From: Adenophora triphylla var. japonica
Taxonomy: Eukaryota; Streptophyta; Magnoliopsida; Asterales; Campanulaceae
Assembly (NCBI GenBank): GCA_022495995.1
Contig: JAFEMH010000991.1
Span: 434,001-498,000 of the forward strand
DNA: 64,000 nucleotides
Direction of reading: 5' to 3'
Shown here: piece by piece, positions 23,425 to 35,160 of the stretch
How positions within the stretch are numbered: the stretch's first letter is position 1
Layout of the letters: the number at the start of each line of letters is the position of its first letter
Program-made: the position numbers and the translations under genes
The notes under the pieces: model-generated
The model's database searches: none
What the model was told of the DNA's origin: nothing
What the model saw: the letters and a program-made list of their open reading frames with translations, nothing else

Positions 23425-23702
23425 TTCCCTCCGCCCCATTTAAAGCTTCACCTTTTGTTAAAACGGGTGTCCCGTTAAAAGTTTCACCTTTCCTAAAATG
23501 ACAAAGAATCATTACTATTCCGCCCACTCATTCTCTCTCCTATTTCACTTTTATACTCACAACACTTTTTAAATTTATTATTCCTTCCACTAATTCTCTC
23601 TCTTATTTTACTTTTACTTTTACATTCACAACACTTTTTTTACTTACTTTTTTCCTTAATTTGCGTGTCACCTTCATGAAGCTTAAAATGGGACGGAGGG
23701 AG
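23425..23702. mobile_element. Stowaway-like MITE (278 bp)
   Basis: TTCCCTCCGCCCCATTT at the left and AAATGGGACGGAGGGAG at the right are inverted termini, with TA on both sides. The inside repeats CATTCTCTCTCCTATTT-type sequence. No coding capacity. Confidence 0.8.
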
Positions 23703-25187
23703 TAGATTGTTTAATCAATCTCTTGTCGACAAAATTTTGTTATTTTCTTGTGAACATTAACGGGTACATTAATTCTCAATGACAACAAGTCTATACGAAT
23801 AGACGGGGAACAACCAAGGTCGGCATTGCAACTGTTTCTTATTCTTTTTTCTTTCCTTATTAAAGGATCGATTTCGAAACCTCGTAATTACATTTGGACA
23901 AAGCGCAGCGCTGCAATAAATGAAATTCAGACAACAACATGTCAAAAATGCCTTACATAATATAAAAAAGTGTACTATAAATATAAATAAAAAAAGAATT
24001 ATTACATTGTTTGGTGAAGTTTTTATATGACTGTTTATGATTTTAGTTTATTTCCTTTTAATGTTTTATCATTATTTCGATGATTAATTCTTTAAATTAG
24101 GGTAAATAATATGATTCACAATTAGGGGTATAAATGTGATATCCACATCTCAAATCAGAATATGCGAAAATTTAGCATGCTATATAAAAGACCCATTAAT
24201 TACTACTAATTATCAAATCATCCATTTGACTTTAAAGGACCTATGATGATGCTAACTCAATTGAATAGGTGCTTAAATGTGATATCCCCATCTTAAATCA
24301 GAAATATGTGAAAATTTCATTCACTTTATGAAAGAGATTTTGAACAAAATTAAATAAATTAAATATATGTTAATTAATTTATATTTACTCAAAAAATGTC
24401 CTTTATGTAAAAATAGACGTCCAGAAGTTGATTTACCTTAACTCGATTTCCGCATTTGATAAGGTTTGTTGATTTTTGGATTTTTTTTTTTTTTTTTTTT
24501 TTTGGATTTTCATGGAAAATTGAGAGAGATTTTGATTAAAGTTCATAGATTTGTGATTGAGAAAATTGTTTTTTTTTTTCAATTCTCCATTGGTTTTAAT
24601 TCTGTAAATTGACTGATTTTGTTGTTTAATTTTTGGTGCACAGATACATTTGCGAGCTGTTGATTGTTTAGAGAGAGAAAATTCATAAATTCAAGTTCGT
24701 AGGTTTTAATCGACGAGAATTCTTCTTCTATATGATTTCTTCAAGTTCAATCTAAGGAAACTTGCATCGATTCTTGCTCAAACGGCTGGGAGTGAGACGG
24801 CAGCATCGTGATTCTCCAGGCGGTCGCTTGAAGCTGGGCTGATTTGGGGCCAAACGGCTGGGAGTGAGGCGCCAGCCTCGACATGGGCCAGACGGCCGCC
24901 TCATTGGTGAGCTGGGTTGATTTCGTCTTGGCTGTTGGGAGTGGTTTGGGTTGGTCCAAGGCAGTAGTAATGGATGTGGTCTTTGTTTAATTAGGTTATT
25001 GATTATATAATTGAACCCCCATTTGTAATTGGTTTTAAAAATTTTGATTTAGAAAATTTTATGACTGTGAATTACATTTTAGTAGTTGTATTTTGACATA
25101 ATTAATTGATGTATATGACAATTTTTTCAATATAAGGTTATTTATAAGTGTATTTTAGTAGTATTATAATTCATATATATATATATA
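23703..25187. other. Intergenic, no gene established
   Basis: AT-rich with a poly-T run at 24481-24503. A GC-rich island (24770-24960) contains two copies of AAACGGCTGGGAGTGAG with no recognisable product in any frame. The segment at 25090-25150 is the reverse complement of 12640-12700. Confidence 0.4.
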
Positions 25188-26382
25188 CTCCCCCGTCCCG
25201 ACCGAAATGTTTCAAAATGATCCATGCACGGAAATTAAGAAAAGTGATGTAGGAAAGAGAAAAAGTGTATAGTGAAATAAATGTTGTGAGTATGAAAAGT
25301 GATATAGGAAAGAGAAAGTGGGGTAGGGAATAGTTAGTGGATATGTATTGTGAGAATGATAAGTGAGTCCCACAAATAAAAAAATAATAACACTACTACA
25401 TTTCTGACCTAATGTAACGCCAATTTTCGTTGCATTAGGGCCCAAAAACCGTTACATTAGGCCTAATGTAACGCCAAATGGCCGTTGCATTCTCTTGCGT
25501 TGCATTAGGTCTAATGCAACGACATAGTAAGCTAATGTAACGCCAGAGCTTTGGCGTTGCATTAGATAAATACCTGATGCAACGCCAATTTTAAAACTAT
25601 ATGAACACCTAATGCAACGCCAAAAAGTAGATGAGTACCTAATGCAACACCAATTTAAAAAGTAGTTGAATACCTAATGTAACGCCAAAAATTAGATGCA
25701 CACCTAATGTAACGGCTGTTGTTATGTATTAATATTGATTACTAATAGTAATATATATACAATTAAATAATAAAAAAATATTATATAAAATATTAATTGA
25801 CATGATAATTAACATGTATTGACAAACTTCATTCCCAAAAGATACATAATATATATATGTACACATGACAACGTGTCATCGACACATACTAATTACTACA
25901 TAACAAGTTTTGTGTCATCGACACATAGTAATTACAAACACTAAAAGATGCACCAACAAAACAAAGCCTCCACCATGTTGGATTGTAATGCTTCCAATGC
26001 TAACTATGAACCTGCAAGTGAAAATAAAACTAATTAGAACAACAAAATATGGATGTAAACTTTAACTATATATAGAGTGAGTCATCCTGTCAGTTCTTGG
26101 CACAAAACCATTACAAATTAGGTGATCTCTCACAAAGTTACAGTCAAAAAGGGACTTAGTTGTTCCTGCATAAAACACATGGTAAATACGTGTCCAAAAT
26201 ACATTTCCAAACCAAAACATCCACTTAAGGACTCCATAGCAAGACAAGCCTAAAATTCAACCTAAACAGGATGAAAATCAAACCTACACATGCAATGTTT
26301 GTTATACAACCAAAAATAACAAAAATAAGAACATAAACAAAGGTAAGCCAAAGCAAGAAATGGACTTACGAGTGCGGGGCTT

Positions 26383-26520
26383 CCCACGTCTAGGAAAACA
26401 ACCTGCAATATTTGTTCAACAGCCACTTGATCTTTTTGCTCATCAAACTGAGAATATAAAACTTTGTTATCAGCAATCCATGATGTAGACTCACTAGCCA
26501 ACCCACACACAAGCAGCACA
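26383..26520 (-). pseudogene. Exon-like fragment, unidentified
   Basis: On the minus strand an open stretch reads WIADNKVLYSQFDEQKD and ends at a consensus donor, GTAAGT, at about 26371-26366. Amino-acid composition looks like real coding sequence. I do not recognise the family. It lies within the CACTA element, consistent with capture from a host gene, and no start codon or complete domain is visible. Confidence 0.3.
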
Positions 26521-27143
26521 CACAGGAAAATTCATAATAGGGCAGCAAAATTTTTATGACTAGCAAGCTTTAATGAATTGCTTAATTTGCATCATAGGTG
26601 CCCTATTACCCATTCCATCAAAGATATAATCCACGACAAATGTTTTTGCACATCACCAACTATTTCAATCTTTCCCGGTGTCATTAACAACTATCCCTCT
26701 TTCTCCAAACCACCCCCCCAAACACACACAGATTTCCTCAGTTCTCTCTTGCTCTCTCACCAACATAACAAGATTGAGTTGCTCCCTCTTTGCCCCAACT
26801 CCCAAAAGATGCACCGTTTCTTCGCAATTTAGGACATGTCACTGATATATCTACAAGAGGCCACATCGACAATAATATCAGCTATATCGATAAAATATAG
26901 CCTCGTTGACATCTATTGAAATCATTCACCGCTCAACTCTCTGTTTGCATTCCTAATGACAAGATAGTCGTCGCAAATTTATTAGAGCGAAGGAGAAAAA
27001 AATTGGAACAGATTAGCTCCATTCAGAATAATACATATATACTAGCTACATGAATATTGTCCATTATATTTTCAGATTTAAAACAATAGCGGCAACAAGT
27101 AAATCGAGTAACAGAAGAAGCAAAAGCTGAGGCACTGACTCAC

Positions 27144-28484
27144 CAACTCAGGCACATATTCCATTACTCCTTTCACCTTCAAGCTCATGATTTTAAACTT
27201 CACCTTCCTCTTCTGATCAAATGGTTTTTCATTGTTTCTGGATGCTCCACAAACTTGAATACTACTGGCAAGGGTCAGTGAAAGCCAAAGTGAAACTTGT
27301 AAGCAATTAACCATCAACCAAGAGAAAGAAGGAGGATATAAACAGAATTATATACATCAAAAAAGTAAGTATGATGATTGTCTCTACATGTAATTATAAT
27401 GCCTAGTCTCTACATGTAATTATAATGCCTAGTCTCTACATGTAGATCCCCATCCCTCTCTTTCCCATCCAAAAGAAATGAAGGAAAAACATATAGGTGA
27501 TCATCAGTTGATATGCTGCAAAAATAAACATTCAATATGTTCTGAAATAGAAGTACTCACGACCAAACTCCACTGGCCACCATCAGCTTTCTCCCATCAC
27601 ATGATGTAGCGAGAACATATCCACTCCAGTGTATGGACACTTCCCTAAAAGACAGCTTCACTCAATATAATGATAATAAAATTTACATTTTCAAAGTGTA
27701 AGTAGAGATTCATGCAATACATGCAGTAACAAACTTCTAAACTAGCACTTTGTTCTGTTCATCGAAACTAGACGGTCATCGGAGGGTGATAGATAGGATG
27801 GAAATTAAAGAGGACTAACAAGATCAAGTTTATAGTTTTAGAATGGAAGACAATCTTCTACTTTTTATAGCTGAAGCACTAAGTTAAAGGAAGGTTCTAA
27901 GTGGCTGATTAATGAAGTTCAATAGGTGAACGTGAGGGTATTTAACAACTCAAGACCATACATTCTAGAAGTGCCAGTTATACAACTAAATGGTTGCTGC
28001 TGTTAATTCTGCCAATAAGCAAATCAAAATGTATAAGTGCATCGGATATGCTTGAGATTTCACTTACATTATTCATCATAGTATGCATATCTAGCTGAGT
28101 TAATATGCTGTGCATATTTAACACTGGGAAGTTAGGTTATTAGTCATTTCAAAAGGTTTCGGAAGGAAGAAATCATATACATATGGAACACACTCTGGTT
28201 ACATCTTTTCAAATAATAAAATTTCCAACTGAACGGTTAGGTATTCTCCATTTTAACAAATTGCAAGTAAACCTCCATCCTATGTAAATGCACAATGTTG
28301 CCTATATCTGCACAACTCTCATCTATCAGGAATGAACTCCATGAGACCACCGGTTGCTGATGATATCAGAATCATGCACATAATTTGCACAAATGTGTAC
28401 TAAATAACAAAATCAATTGAAAAGAATTCTTACAGTAGTCCCGATCACTGCATCTGTTGCAAGTGTTGCCTTCAACACATCACT
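27144..28484 (-). pseudogene. Three exon-like fragments with consensus splice sites
   Basis: On the minus strand, 28484-28434 (51 bp, after CTACAG and before GTAAGA), 27644-27561 (84 bp, after TTTTAG and before GTGAGT) and 27264-27144 (121 bp, after TGCCAG and before GTGAGT) each have canonical boundaries. They encode TLATDAVIGTT, HWSGYVLATSCDGRKLMVAS and NEKPFDQKRKVKFKIMSLKV, respectively. Phases do not join simply between the first two, so an exon is missing or the copy is decayed. I do not recognise the protein. Location inside the CACTA element suggests capture of a host gene segment. Confidence 0.4.
27380..27446 (+). repeat. 26-bp tandem repeat, 2.5 copies
   Basis: TCTCTACATGTAATTATAAT begins at 27381 and 27407, with a partial third copy at 27433. 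It lies in an intron-like part of the captured material in the CACTA element. Confidence 0.85.
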
Positions 28485-29427
28485 CTGTAGTATCCAGATT
28501 AAAAGCAAAAGTTTAGTAATACACATGGCGAATATTCCTTTCCTTTCTATCAATGGTCCAACTATGAAAAGTCGTAATTAAGGGATATAGCAGTACACTT
28601 TAATTTATCATAATTGCAAAAATGTTCGTGTATGCAAGGTAATATCAAATGTGGAGGATAAAGTTGAAAGAGTATGGAGATTGAAGTCATAATCTGTAAG
28701 TGCTCTCTTTAAGGGGCACTCAAAATGGAATAGGTTGACTCTAAATGGAACTGAGGAGTACTCACAATGACAGGAAATTATCCAGATAAACGGGAAATTC
28801 TGGATATTGATCAAGACGCAAAACTTTAATTGAACAATAATAGATTAATATCAACCAAAAATAAGGGAAAAAAGGAATTGAGGGTGTTAGACTCGGATCA
28901 CTTTGATAAAAAGGAGCTTGATTAGATACTAGAGAACTTGACCAGCCAGAAATCATCAGTAAAATAAAATCAAATCCCATCTAATATTATCAGATAATGG
29001 ATCGTTGGATGATCAAATAAACAGCTGTAATCAAACTTGAGGCACATTAACAAGCTTCTTAAGTAATGGTCGAACTGACTCAAATCATTATAGTCCGTGT
29101 TTGATGATTTTGAAGCATAAGGTGAATCTTTTTTCTGTAACCACTGGTTGGAATCTAGATTTATTGTTTCCATATGCTTATCATTCATTGCAAATTATGA
29201 CAGCATTCTTTCCATCCTACCCTTTTCCTCGCACATCTTCATACAACTATCGTTGGAAAGATCTCCATCATCAAATAAAAAGTCAAATATGTGATATCTA
29301 GTTGATGAATCTGAGTCATTTTTCTACTAAGCACTCATATGTCAGTATTTCAGCTTTGGAGCTTTAACCATCTTTATATTATGAACATAAGATTTACTTC
29401 CTTACTATTCTGATCTTTCTCCTACAG

Positions 29428-29535
29428 GGTTTATCTCAGCAGCATAAGCGTTTACGGTCTCTAGCTGATCATGTTCCTCATGGTTATAGGAGAAAATCAC
29501 TTATTGAAGTTCTTATTAGAAATATATTCAGATGA
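29428..29535 (+). pseudogene. Captured exon fragment resembling plant MED12
   Basis: After a good splice acceptor (TTTCTCCTACAG ending at 29427) the plus strand reads 35 codons before a stop. They include KRLRSLADHVPHGYRRKSL followed by EVLIRN. From memory this is very like the segment of plant Mediator subunit MED12 just before its conserved RATWFIK region, but the fragment stops early, at TGA (29533-29535), and neighbouring exons are not recognised. MED12 is a nuclear transcription co-regulator in the CDK8 module. Here only a fragment is present, inside a CACTA element and on the opposite strand to the other captured exons, so it is not a functional gene. Confidence 0.5.
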
Positions 29536-30479
29536 CACGGGGGTAGTACAGACCATAGGCACACAGCGAGAACCAAACAAAAACATATATGGAAAGTACT
29601 AAGGCACTATCTGTCAATAATAATCTACAAACCATACAACATTCTAACCAGAGAGACTAAATCACAATCGAACAAATTTTTACTAACATCTTTCCTCTCA
29701 ATGAAGGAAAAGAATCGATGCCCTAAACTGACATAGCTTAGGCATTTGGGAACCCAATAAAATTACACAACTTGATTTCCACTTTTGTTCTAACCCTTGT
29801 CTTCTAATTAACTCGTGTTCATGAATATTAGAAACTTAGGGCATGAATATTGGGGGAAATCAAAATCAGATGAGGGAAGATTTAGGGCAAAATCAAAATC
29901 GGATGGATGGGAAGGGTTGAGGGCACGGATTGAATCAGAGGAGAGAAGACAGAAGAGAGAAGAGCGTTACCTGTGTATCGAAGGATTGCGGCTAACGATG
30001 GCCGACGACAAGGCTAGGGCAGCCGTTCGTTCTAGAGAGAGAAGCGGGAGGAGAGAACCTACTGAGAAATAAGGAGAAGAGAGAGAACGGAGTTTTGTGG
30101 TCTTCAATTTTTTCAATTAAAAAACGAGGGAAATATTTGGGAAAAATATTAAAGCCCCCCTAAAAGAAAGAAAAAAAGAGGGAATTATTTTGGCGTTGCA
30201 TTAGTAACTTAGCCGTTACATTAGAATAATCTAATGTAACGCCAAAAAATCTAATGTAACGCCAAGATCAAAGCCGTTGCATTAATCAAAATGTGCCGTT
30301 ACATTAGCTCTGGCGTTGCATTAGATGCGTTACATTAGCTCTGGCGTTGCATTAAATGCGTTACATTAGGTCAGAAATGTAGTAGTGTAAAAAACTTTCC
30401 TTTCTTGGGTCAGGACATTTTAAATGGGACACCCAAAAAGGAAAGTTGGGACACTTTGGACGGGACGGAGGGAGTATAT

Positions 30480-30903
30480 CACTACAAGGAAAATGTGTTT
30501 TAGAGACGGCAAATTCGATAGCCAAAATGAAGATTCTGTCTCTAAATCGTATTTAGAGATGAATTTGTTCCGTAGCTATTCCGCGGATGCAGATTGGTCG
30601 CTAAATTGGGCGTCGCTGTTTTAGAGACAGACATGTCTGTCTCTAAAACAGCTACAAAACAGCGACGCCCAATTTAGCGACCAACCTGCATCCACGGAGT
30701 AGCTACAGAACAAATTCGTCTCTAAACACGATTTAGTGTCTGTCTCTAAAACAGCTACAAAACAGCGACACCCAATTTAGCGACCAACCTGCATCCACGG
30801 AATAGCTACGGAACAAATCCGTCTCTAAACACGATTTAGAGACAAAATCTTCATTTTAGCTACGAAATTTGCCGTTTCTAAAACATTTTTCCTTGTTGTA
30901 GTG
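30480..30903. mobile_element. CACTA-type palindromic MITE (424 bp)
   Basis: It starts CACTACAAGGAAAATG and ends ATTTTTCCTTGTTGTAGTG. Flanks are TAT and TAC, a 3-bp duplication with one mismatch. The arms contain TTAGAGACGG, AGCTACGAAATTTGCCG and TTAGCGACCAACCTGCATCC blocks, and the right arm is partly duplicated (about 30640-30735 and 30737-30880). It sits 5 bp from the right end of the preceding Stowaway-like MITE. Same family as 12191-12540. Confidence 0.85.
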
Positions 30904-31505
30904 TACTCCTTTGTAATTCTTTCTTTCTCTGGACTTTAGCAAAACAAAATTATTTTAACTTCTTTATTATGAATAGTTACGTAAACAATAGTTAGGTAAA
31001 CAAATCATGTGTTATTTTCTTATTCATTGCTTTCATATGAATATGGATGTTGTGAATTTATTTCTCGTCATCGGGTACTAATATGAATTTATTTCTATGT
31101 CAAATCATCTATCATAATTGTTAGGAATCAAAGGTAAAATTTTCTTTGTTGAGACAAACATACTAGGCAATGAAGTTCTTGTTTCAGTCTGAAAATTAGG
31201 AAAGGGGAGGGGAGGGGAGGGGTACCTGGCCTTTTTGTCGTGATTTTCTTGGTATGGGCGGCTAATGTGCCAAAAGATGAGCTTGATAAGGATCGCTAAA
31301 GATTGATGACCTAACGGGGGAGAGAAAGTATTCTAGTTTATGGACACACAATTCTTACAAAAGATGGCCCAGTTTTTTTGGTGGTTGTGGTTTATGGATT
31401 TCAGTGTCCTAGGGAATTTATAGGTGGGACCGCTTCTGCGTAAAAAATAGGTAACACATGTAAAATTCTTTTGCAAAAAGTGAAATATTTAGGACATATC
31501 ACATA
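30904..31505. other. Intergenic with a G-quadruplex-type motif
   Basis: No gene seen. At 31204-31222 four G4 runs separated by single A residues (GGGGAGGGGAGGGGAGGGG) form a textbook G-quadruplex sequence. The segment 31450-31503 is repeated at 32440-32493. Confidence 0.5.
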
Positions 31506-32050
31506 CTCCCCCCGTCCCACGTAAATGTGGACTAACTTTTTGGGTGTGAGAATTAAGGAAAAATGATGTAAGAAAGAGAAAAAGTTAAATGTTGTGAGTA
31601 TGAAAAATTAAATAGGAGAGAGAATGAGTGGGAGGAATAGTGAGGAGAGAGAATGTTGTGAGTGTAAAGTGAAGAGAGAGAGAATGAGTGGGTGGAATAG
31701 TGAATATTCTTCGCCATTTTGGGAAGTTTGCATTCACGCGACGACGACCAAAATAGAAATAAGTTTCACGCGTGGCCTATGAGATTCCTATCCTCCTGCT
31801 ATAATGTACACACTTACTATTTACATTCAAATTAAAAAAAATATTAATGGAGTAAGTGTTATGAGTATGAAACTGAGGTTGAAGAGAAAAAGTGGGATAA
31901 AAAATAGTGAGTGTTGTGAGTATAAAAATAGAGTAGGAGAGAAAATTAGTGGGTGAAATAGTAAAGATTCTTTGCCATTTTAGGAAGTGTGCAGTTTGTA
32001 ATGGGACGCTCAATGAGGAAAGTGAACAACTTGTAGCGGGACGGAGGAAG
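31506..32050. mobile_element. Stowaway-like MITE, probably composite (545 bp)
   Basis: CTCCCCCCGTCCCAC at the left and CGGGACGGAGGAAG at the right are inverted termini with TA on each side. The length is about twice its relatives. Internal sequences such as AGAGAATGAGTGGG recur, and CGTCCC/GGGACG-like remnants near 31735-31770 suggest two related MITEs joined or nested. Confidence 0.75.
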
Positions 32051-32110
32051 TATGTAATAAATCAGATTTTTATTACTCAATTTTTACATTTGTAGTAAAA
32101 TTATTACATA

Positions 32111-32438
32111 CTCCCTCCGTCCCACTTTATCTTTTTTATTGGTGCTCGTACTAAGAAAGCCTCATTTTATAAATGAAAAATTTTGAACAGTGTTTCGGAC
32201 ATTTATATCATTATAATGTAAATATATTTTAAAAAAAATCATTCTTTATACCCTTATAATGTTAACATATTTATAAAAAAAAACCAATCAAAAAGATGTT
32301 TTATCATAAATGTTTTAACTTTTATATTCTCTTTCCTCTAATCTTCTATCCACTTGCAATTCTTTATTCAATTTTTTTAAAATTTTTTTAAGAAGCGGGA
32401 AATACTATCCTAAGACCCTTGAAGATGGACGGAGGGAA
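32111..32438. mobile_element. Stowaway-like MITE (328 bp)
   Basis: Termini CTCCCTCCGTCCCACTTT and GATGGACGGAGGGAA with TA on both sides (32109-32110, 32439-32440). The inside is AT-rich and non-coding. Confidence 0.8.
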
Positions 32439-33397
32439 TAGGTAATACATGTAAAATTCCACTGCAAAAAGTGAAATATTTATGACATATGTAATAAATC
32501 AGATTTTTACTACTCAATTTTTAATTTAAAGATCAGAAGTACTAGTAAGTATTAAAGTGGTTTTCTAGGAAAATGAAAGTTGTTCTCTCATTCCTCTTTT
32601 GTGATTCCTTTTCTATTTGAAAAATCACTCTCTCATTCTATTGAACAACTTCCAACTAGGAATGTCTTTTGCCTAAACTTTTATGGAAAAAAGGAAAAAA
32701 GACAATTGATTAATTTTCACAATATTTCATATTGTAGTGTTTTGTTTCACCGCTATGATTTTGATCGGCCAAAATGGCATGAAAATCTATAGAATGCAGC
32801 ATCGTTAATTAGCCACTCCATTTTCACCCTTAATTAACAAAATGCAGCGTTTCCACCCTCCTTTTTAATCGTTACTAAACGTGTGACTAGACAAGCTCTA
32901 ACTATAACACTTTTCATAAAATTGAGGGAATAATATAGTTAGAGTTGAGTTAGTGGTACATCAAGTGTGGTTTTGAAGAGTTTATGATGACTCAAAGGTA
33001 AGATGCTCATTTTGTGGTAGTCCTTTTCATTTCTCCCACCACAATTGTCTCTATCTCTGAATTTAAATCTGAATAATTGGTGTAAAGAAAGGGACTTTAA
33101 GGTTCTCTATCATCAATGGTTTCTTATCTTCCTTTCCTTTCATTTTATTCCATTTTATTTTACTTTAAATGCATCTCTTCATGAACATGCCTGAATTAAC
33201 TCATGTACTTGAGATTTTTTTTTTTTGGGTACATCTATTAGCACTACGAGTCGGGTAGGAACACAAGTGCGACAATAATCTCCCAACAAAGTTTAACACT
33301 ACTGCATTCCCAGAACTCAAACTCGAGACTTTTGGTTAATCTAGAACACCCTTACCGAGTGATCTAGGTGATTGTTGGTATGTAGCTTGAGATAAAT
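32439..33397. other. Intergenic, no gene seen
   Basis: The first 85 bp are a second copy of the sequence flanking the MITE at 31506-32050. The rest is AT-rich with no coding exon or RNA gene recognised. A T-run with TTGGGTACATC lies at 33217-33238. Confidence 0.4.
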
Positions 33398-33402
33398 ACA
33401 AG

Positions 33403-35138
33403 TGTAAGTGCTCCAATTTGAGCTTGTTAGAATTTTCGTTAGAAAATTAACGAAAGTTATAACATTTCTAACAATTTCTAACAATCCTAACCTTTCTAAC
33501 AAAGTGAGGGTAAAATGGGCATTGTTATTTAAGGTTAAACCTTAAAAAGAATCTTAAAAAAAGAAAAACAAAAGAATAAAACCACAAATAGAAATGCTGG
33601 AAACATAATCTGGCTGGTCAATTTGAAATTTCAAAAAGATTATTCCCTTCGTCCAAAGTTCTGAACAAGCATTTAATGAACAAAGCCGCACGCCGAGTCC
33701 CGTCCGCGCGGATGGGATTGCAATTTCCAGAGGGCTATAAATTGAGCCCTCCAGTCACAAAAATAAGAAGGAACAACACACTTTGCACCGAACCTCTGGC
33801 GAAATATAGAGAGAAAACAGTGAGAATTCACTTGAATTGTCACCATTTTCTCTCCAATCTTTCCCAACTCATACTCATCCACTCACTCTCATATTAAAGC
33901 CCTAAACACTCATACACTCAAGCCAAACACTCAAGAACACAAGGAAGATTGGTAAACCCTCCTCTTCCTAATCCTAAATCTCATCCATGCATGCATCTTC
34001 AAACTACAAAATGTAGTTCTTTCATCTTCTTGCTCTAGATCTAAGAAGATCACCATGGAAGACCATCTCCATGGATGATCTTCTACAAAGATCAAAATTA
34101 TTTTCAAGTTTTCTTACTTTCTTACAAAGAAAACTCATTTTCAAAACCCTAAAAACTATTTTCAAGCATAAAATCTCATTTTCAAAGAATAAAAATCCCC
34201 TTCCCAAGCAAATGAAATGCTTAGTCCTAATGTACCCCAAGGATGGTTTGGTATAGTTGATTCACCACTAAAATGTCTAGTGATCACTAACCAAAACCTA
34301 GGGAAATGGGGACAAGCATGGATGCAAAACCCCTTTAAAATCATATTTTCTTTCTTGAGAAGTTGCTGTCCAGTAGCAATTTTCTCAGACCTCAGTCAAT
34401 TGTCTTAATTTTTGGACACATATGAACTTAGAATTTGGTGTTGACTACAAAATACTTTTTGTAGCCAACATCCAGAGATTTCCAGACATATTTTTACTTT
34501 ATTTTTTGGGTGAGTAAAACTCCTCTTTTCAAATTTTCTTTCAGAGGCTAGTTCATCAGCTTCTGGGAATCCAGATCTCATATCTGAGGTTTCCAGAAGG
34601 TTTTGACCCCTCAAATCTTCTCCAAAATGGAAAATTCCTTCTGCACAAACTTTATTTAAGGTGTCTAGAACAACTTTCATTCTCTGAGTTTATCCAGATT
34701 ATGAAGTTTTAAGACCCTTGAATCCATTTCAAAATCAAAGGTCCTCTGCCTTTTCATTCTGGCAGAAATGGCTCTCAACTTCAAAAGGTCTTTTGAGTAC
34801 CAAATCTCAATCCAAAAATCTTCCAAAAAATCATGGGATCAGTTTAAAGTCTTAAAAAGATATCCCAATTTTTACTTTTCTGAGTTTCAACTTATTTTGG
34901 CCAAAACACACACACACACACACACACAAATGATTTTCAGCTTGGAAGACTCGTTACGAGGCGCGTCGGAGTGCACACTAACGTCCTTCCCGACGCGTAA
35001 CATGACCTCCGAACCTAAATCTCTGATCTCGGGCTTTTTCAAAGTTTTGGCCCTCAAAATTAAAATGGCGTGGCGATTCCGTTTCGTTGATTTTCTTTAA
35101 ACAAAAAATGGGAAAATTTTCGGATACACATCATCACA
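33403..35138 (+). repeat. 5' LTR of the Tat element
   Basis: Begins TGTAAGTGCTCC and ends CATCATCACA. It contains short TTTCTAACAA repeats near 33460, the promoter at about 33736, a CCGCGCGGAT box at 33706 and an (AC)n run at 34906-34928. Compared with the 3' LTR it shows small indels and a divergent patch at about 33645-33700. The start is supported by the flanking ACAAG. Confidence 0.92.
33736..33742 (+). promoter_or_regulatory. LTR TATA box
   Basis: TATAAAT lies inside the inverted repeat GGGCTATAAATTGAGCCC, and is repeated in the 3' LTR near 46299. It is the probable core promoter for the retrotransposon transcript, with transcription starting roughly 30 bp downstream. Confidence 0.6.
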
Positions 35139-35142
35139 AAGG

Positions 35143-35160
35143 TGGCGACTCCGCTGGGAC
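35143..35160 (+). other. Primer-binding site of the Tat element
   Basis: TGGCGACTCCGCTGGGAC begins 4 bp after the LTR. This type of sequence, close to TGGCGACTCTGCTGGGGA, is the tRNA-Arg-complementary priming site described for Ogre-like elements. Confidence 0.8.

Larger units (their letters stand above)
25391..30387. mobile_element. Non-autonomous CACTA element (4,997 bp)
   Basis: The two ends share a perfect 30-bp terminal inverted repeat that begins CACTACTACATTTCTGACC. The flanks are TAA on both sides (25388-25390, 30388-30390), the 3-bp duplication expected for CACTA/En-Spm elements. Subterminal zones (25391-25720 and 30190-30387) contain many copies of CTAATGTAACGCC or GGCGTTGCATTAG in both orientations, the usual transposase-binding layout. 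I recognise no transposase (TNPD/TNPA) coding region. A GA-rich, leader-like zone lies near the right end (about 29930-30080). The interior carries exon-like fragments of host origin on both strands, so it looks like a gene-capturing, non-autonomous element. Confidence 0.9.
25188..30474. mobile_element. Stowaway-like MITE split by a CACTA element
   Basis: CTCCCCCGTCCCGACC (25188) and GACGGGACGGAGGGAG (to 30474) are the two termini of one MITE, flanked by TA. About 200 bp of its left part and 84 bp of its right part surround the CACTA insertion at 25391-30387, so the MITE without the insert would be about 287 bp. That size matches its neighbours. Confidence 0.8.

Noticed and set aside
34768..35100. 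Frame of 110 codons in the LTR, repeated at 47278-47541
   Set aside because: It lies within LTR sequence through an (AC)n run. The two LTR copies differ by frame-disrupting changes, which argues against coding.
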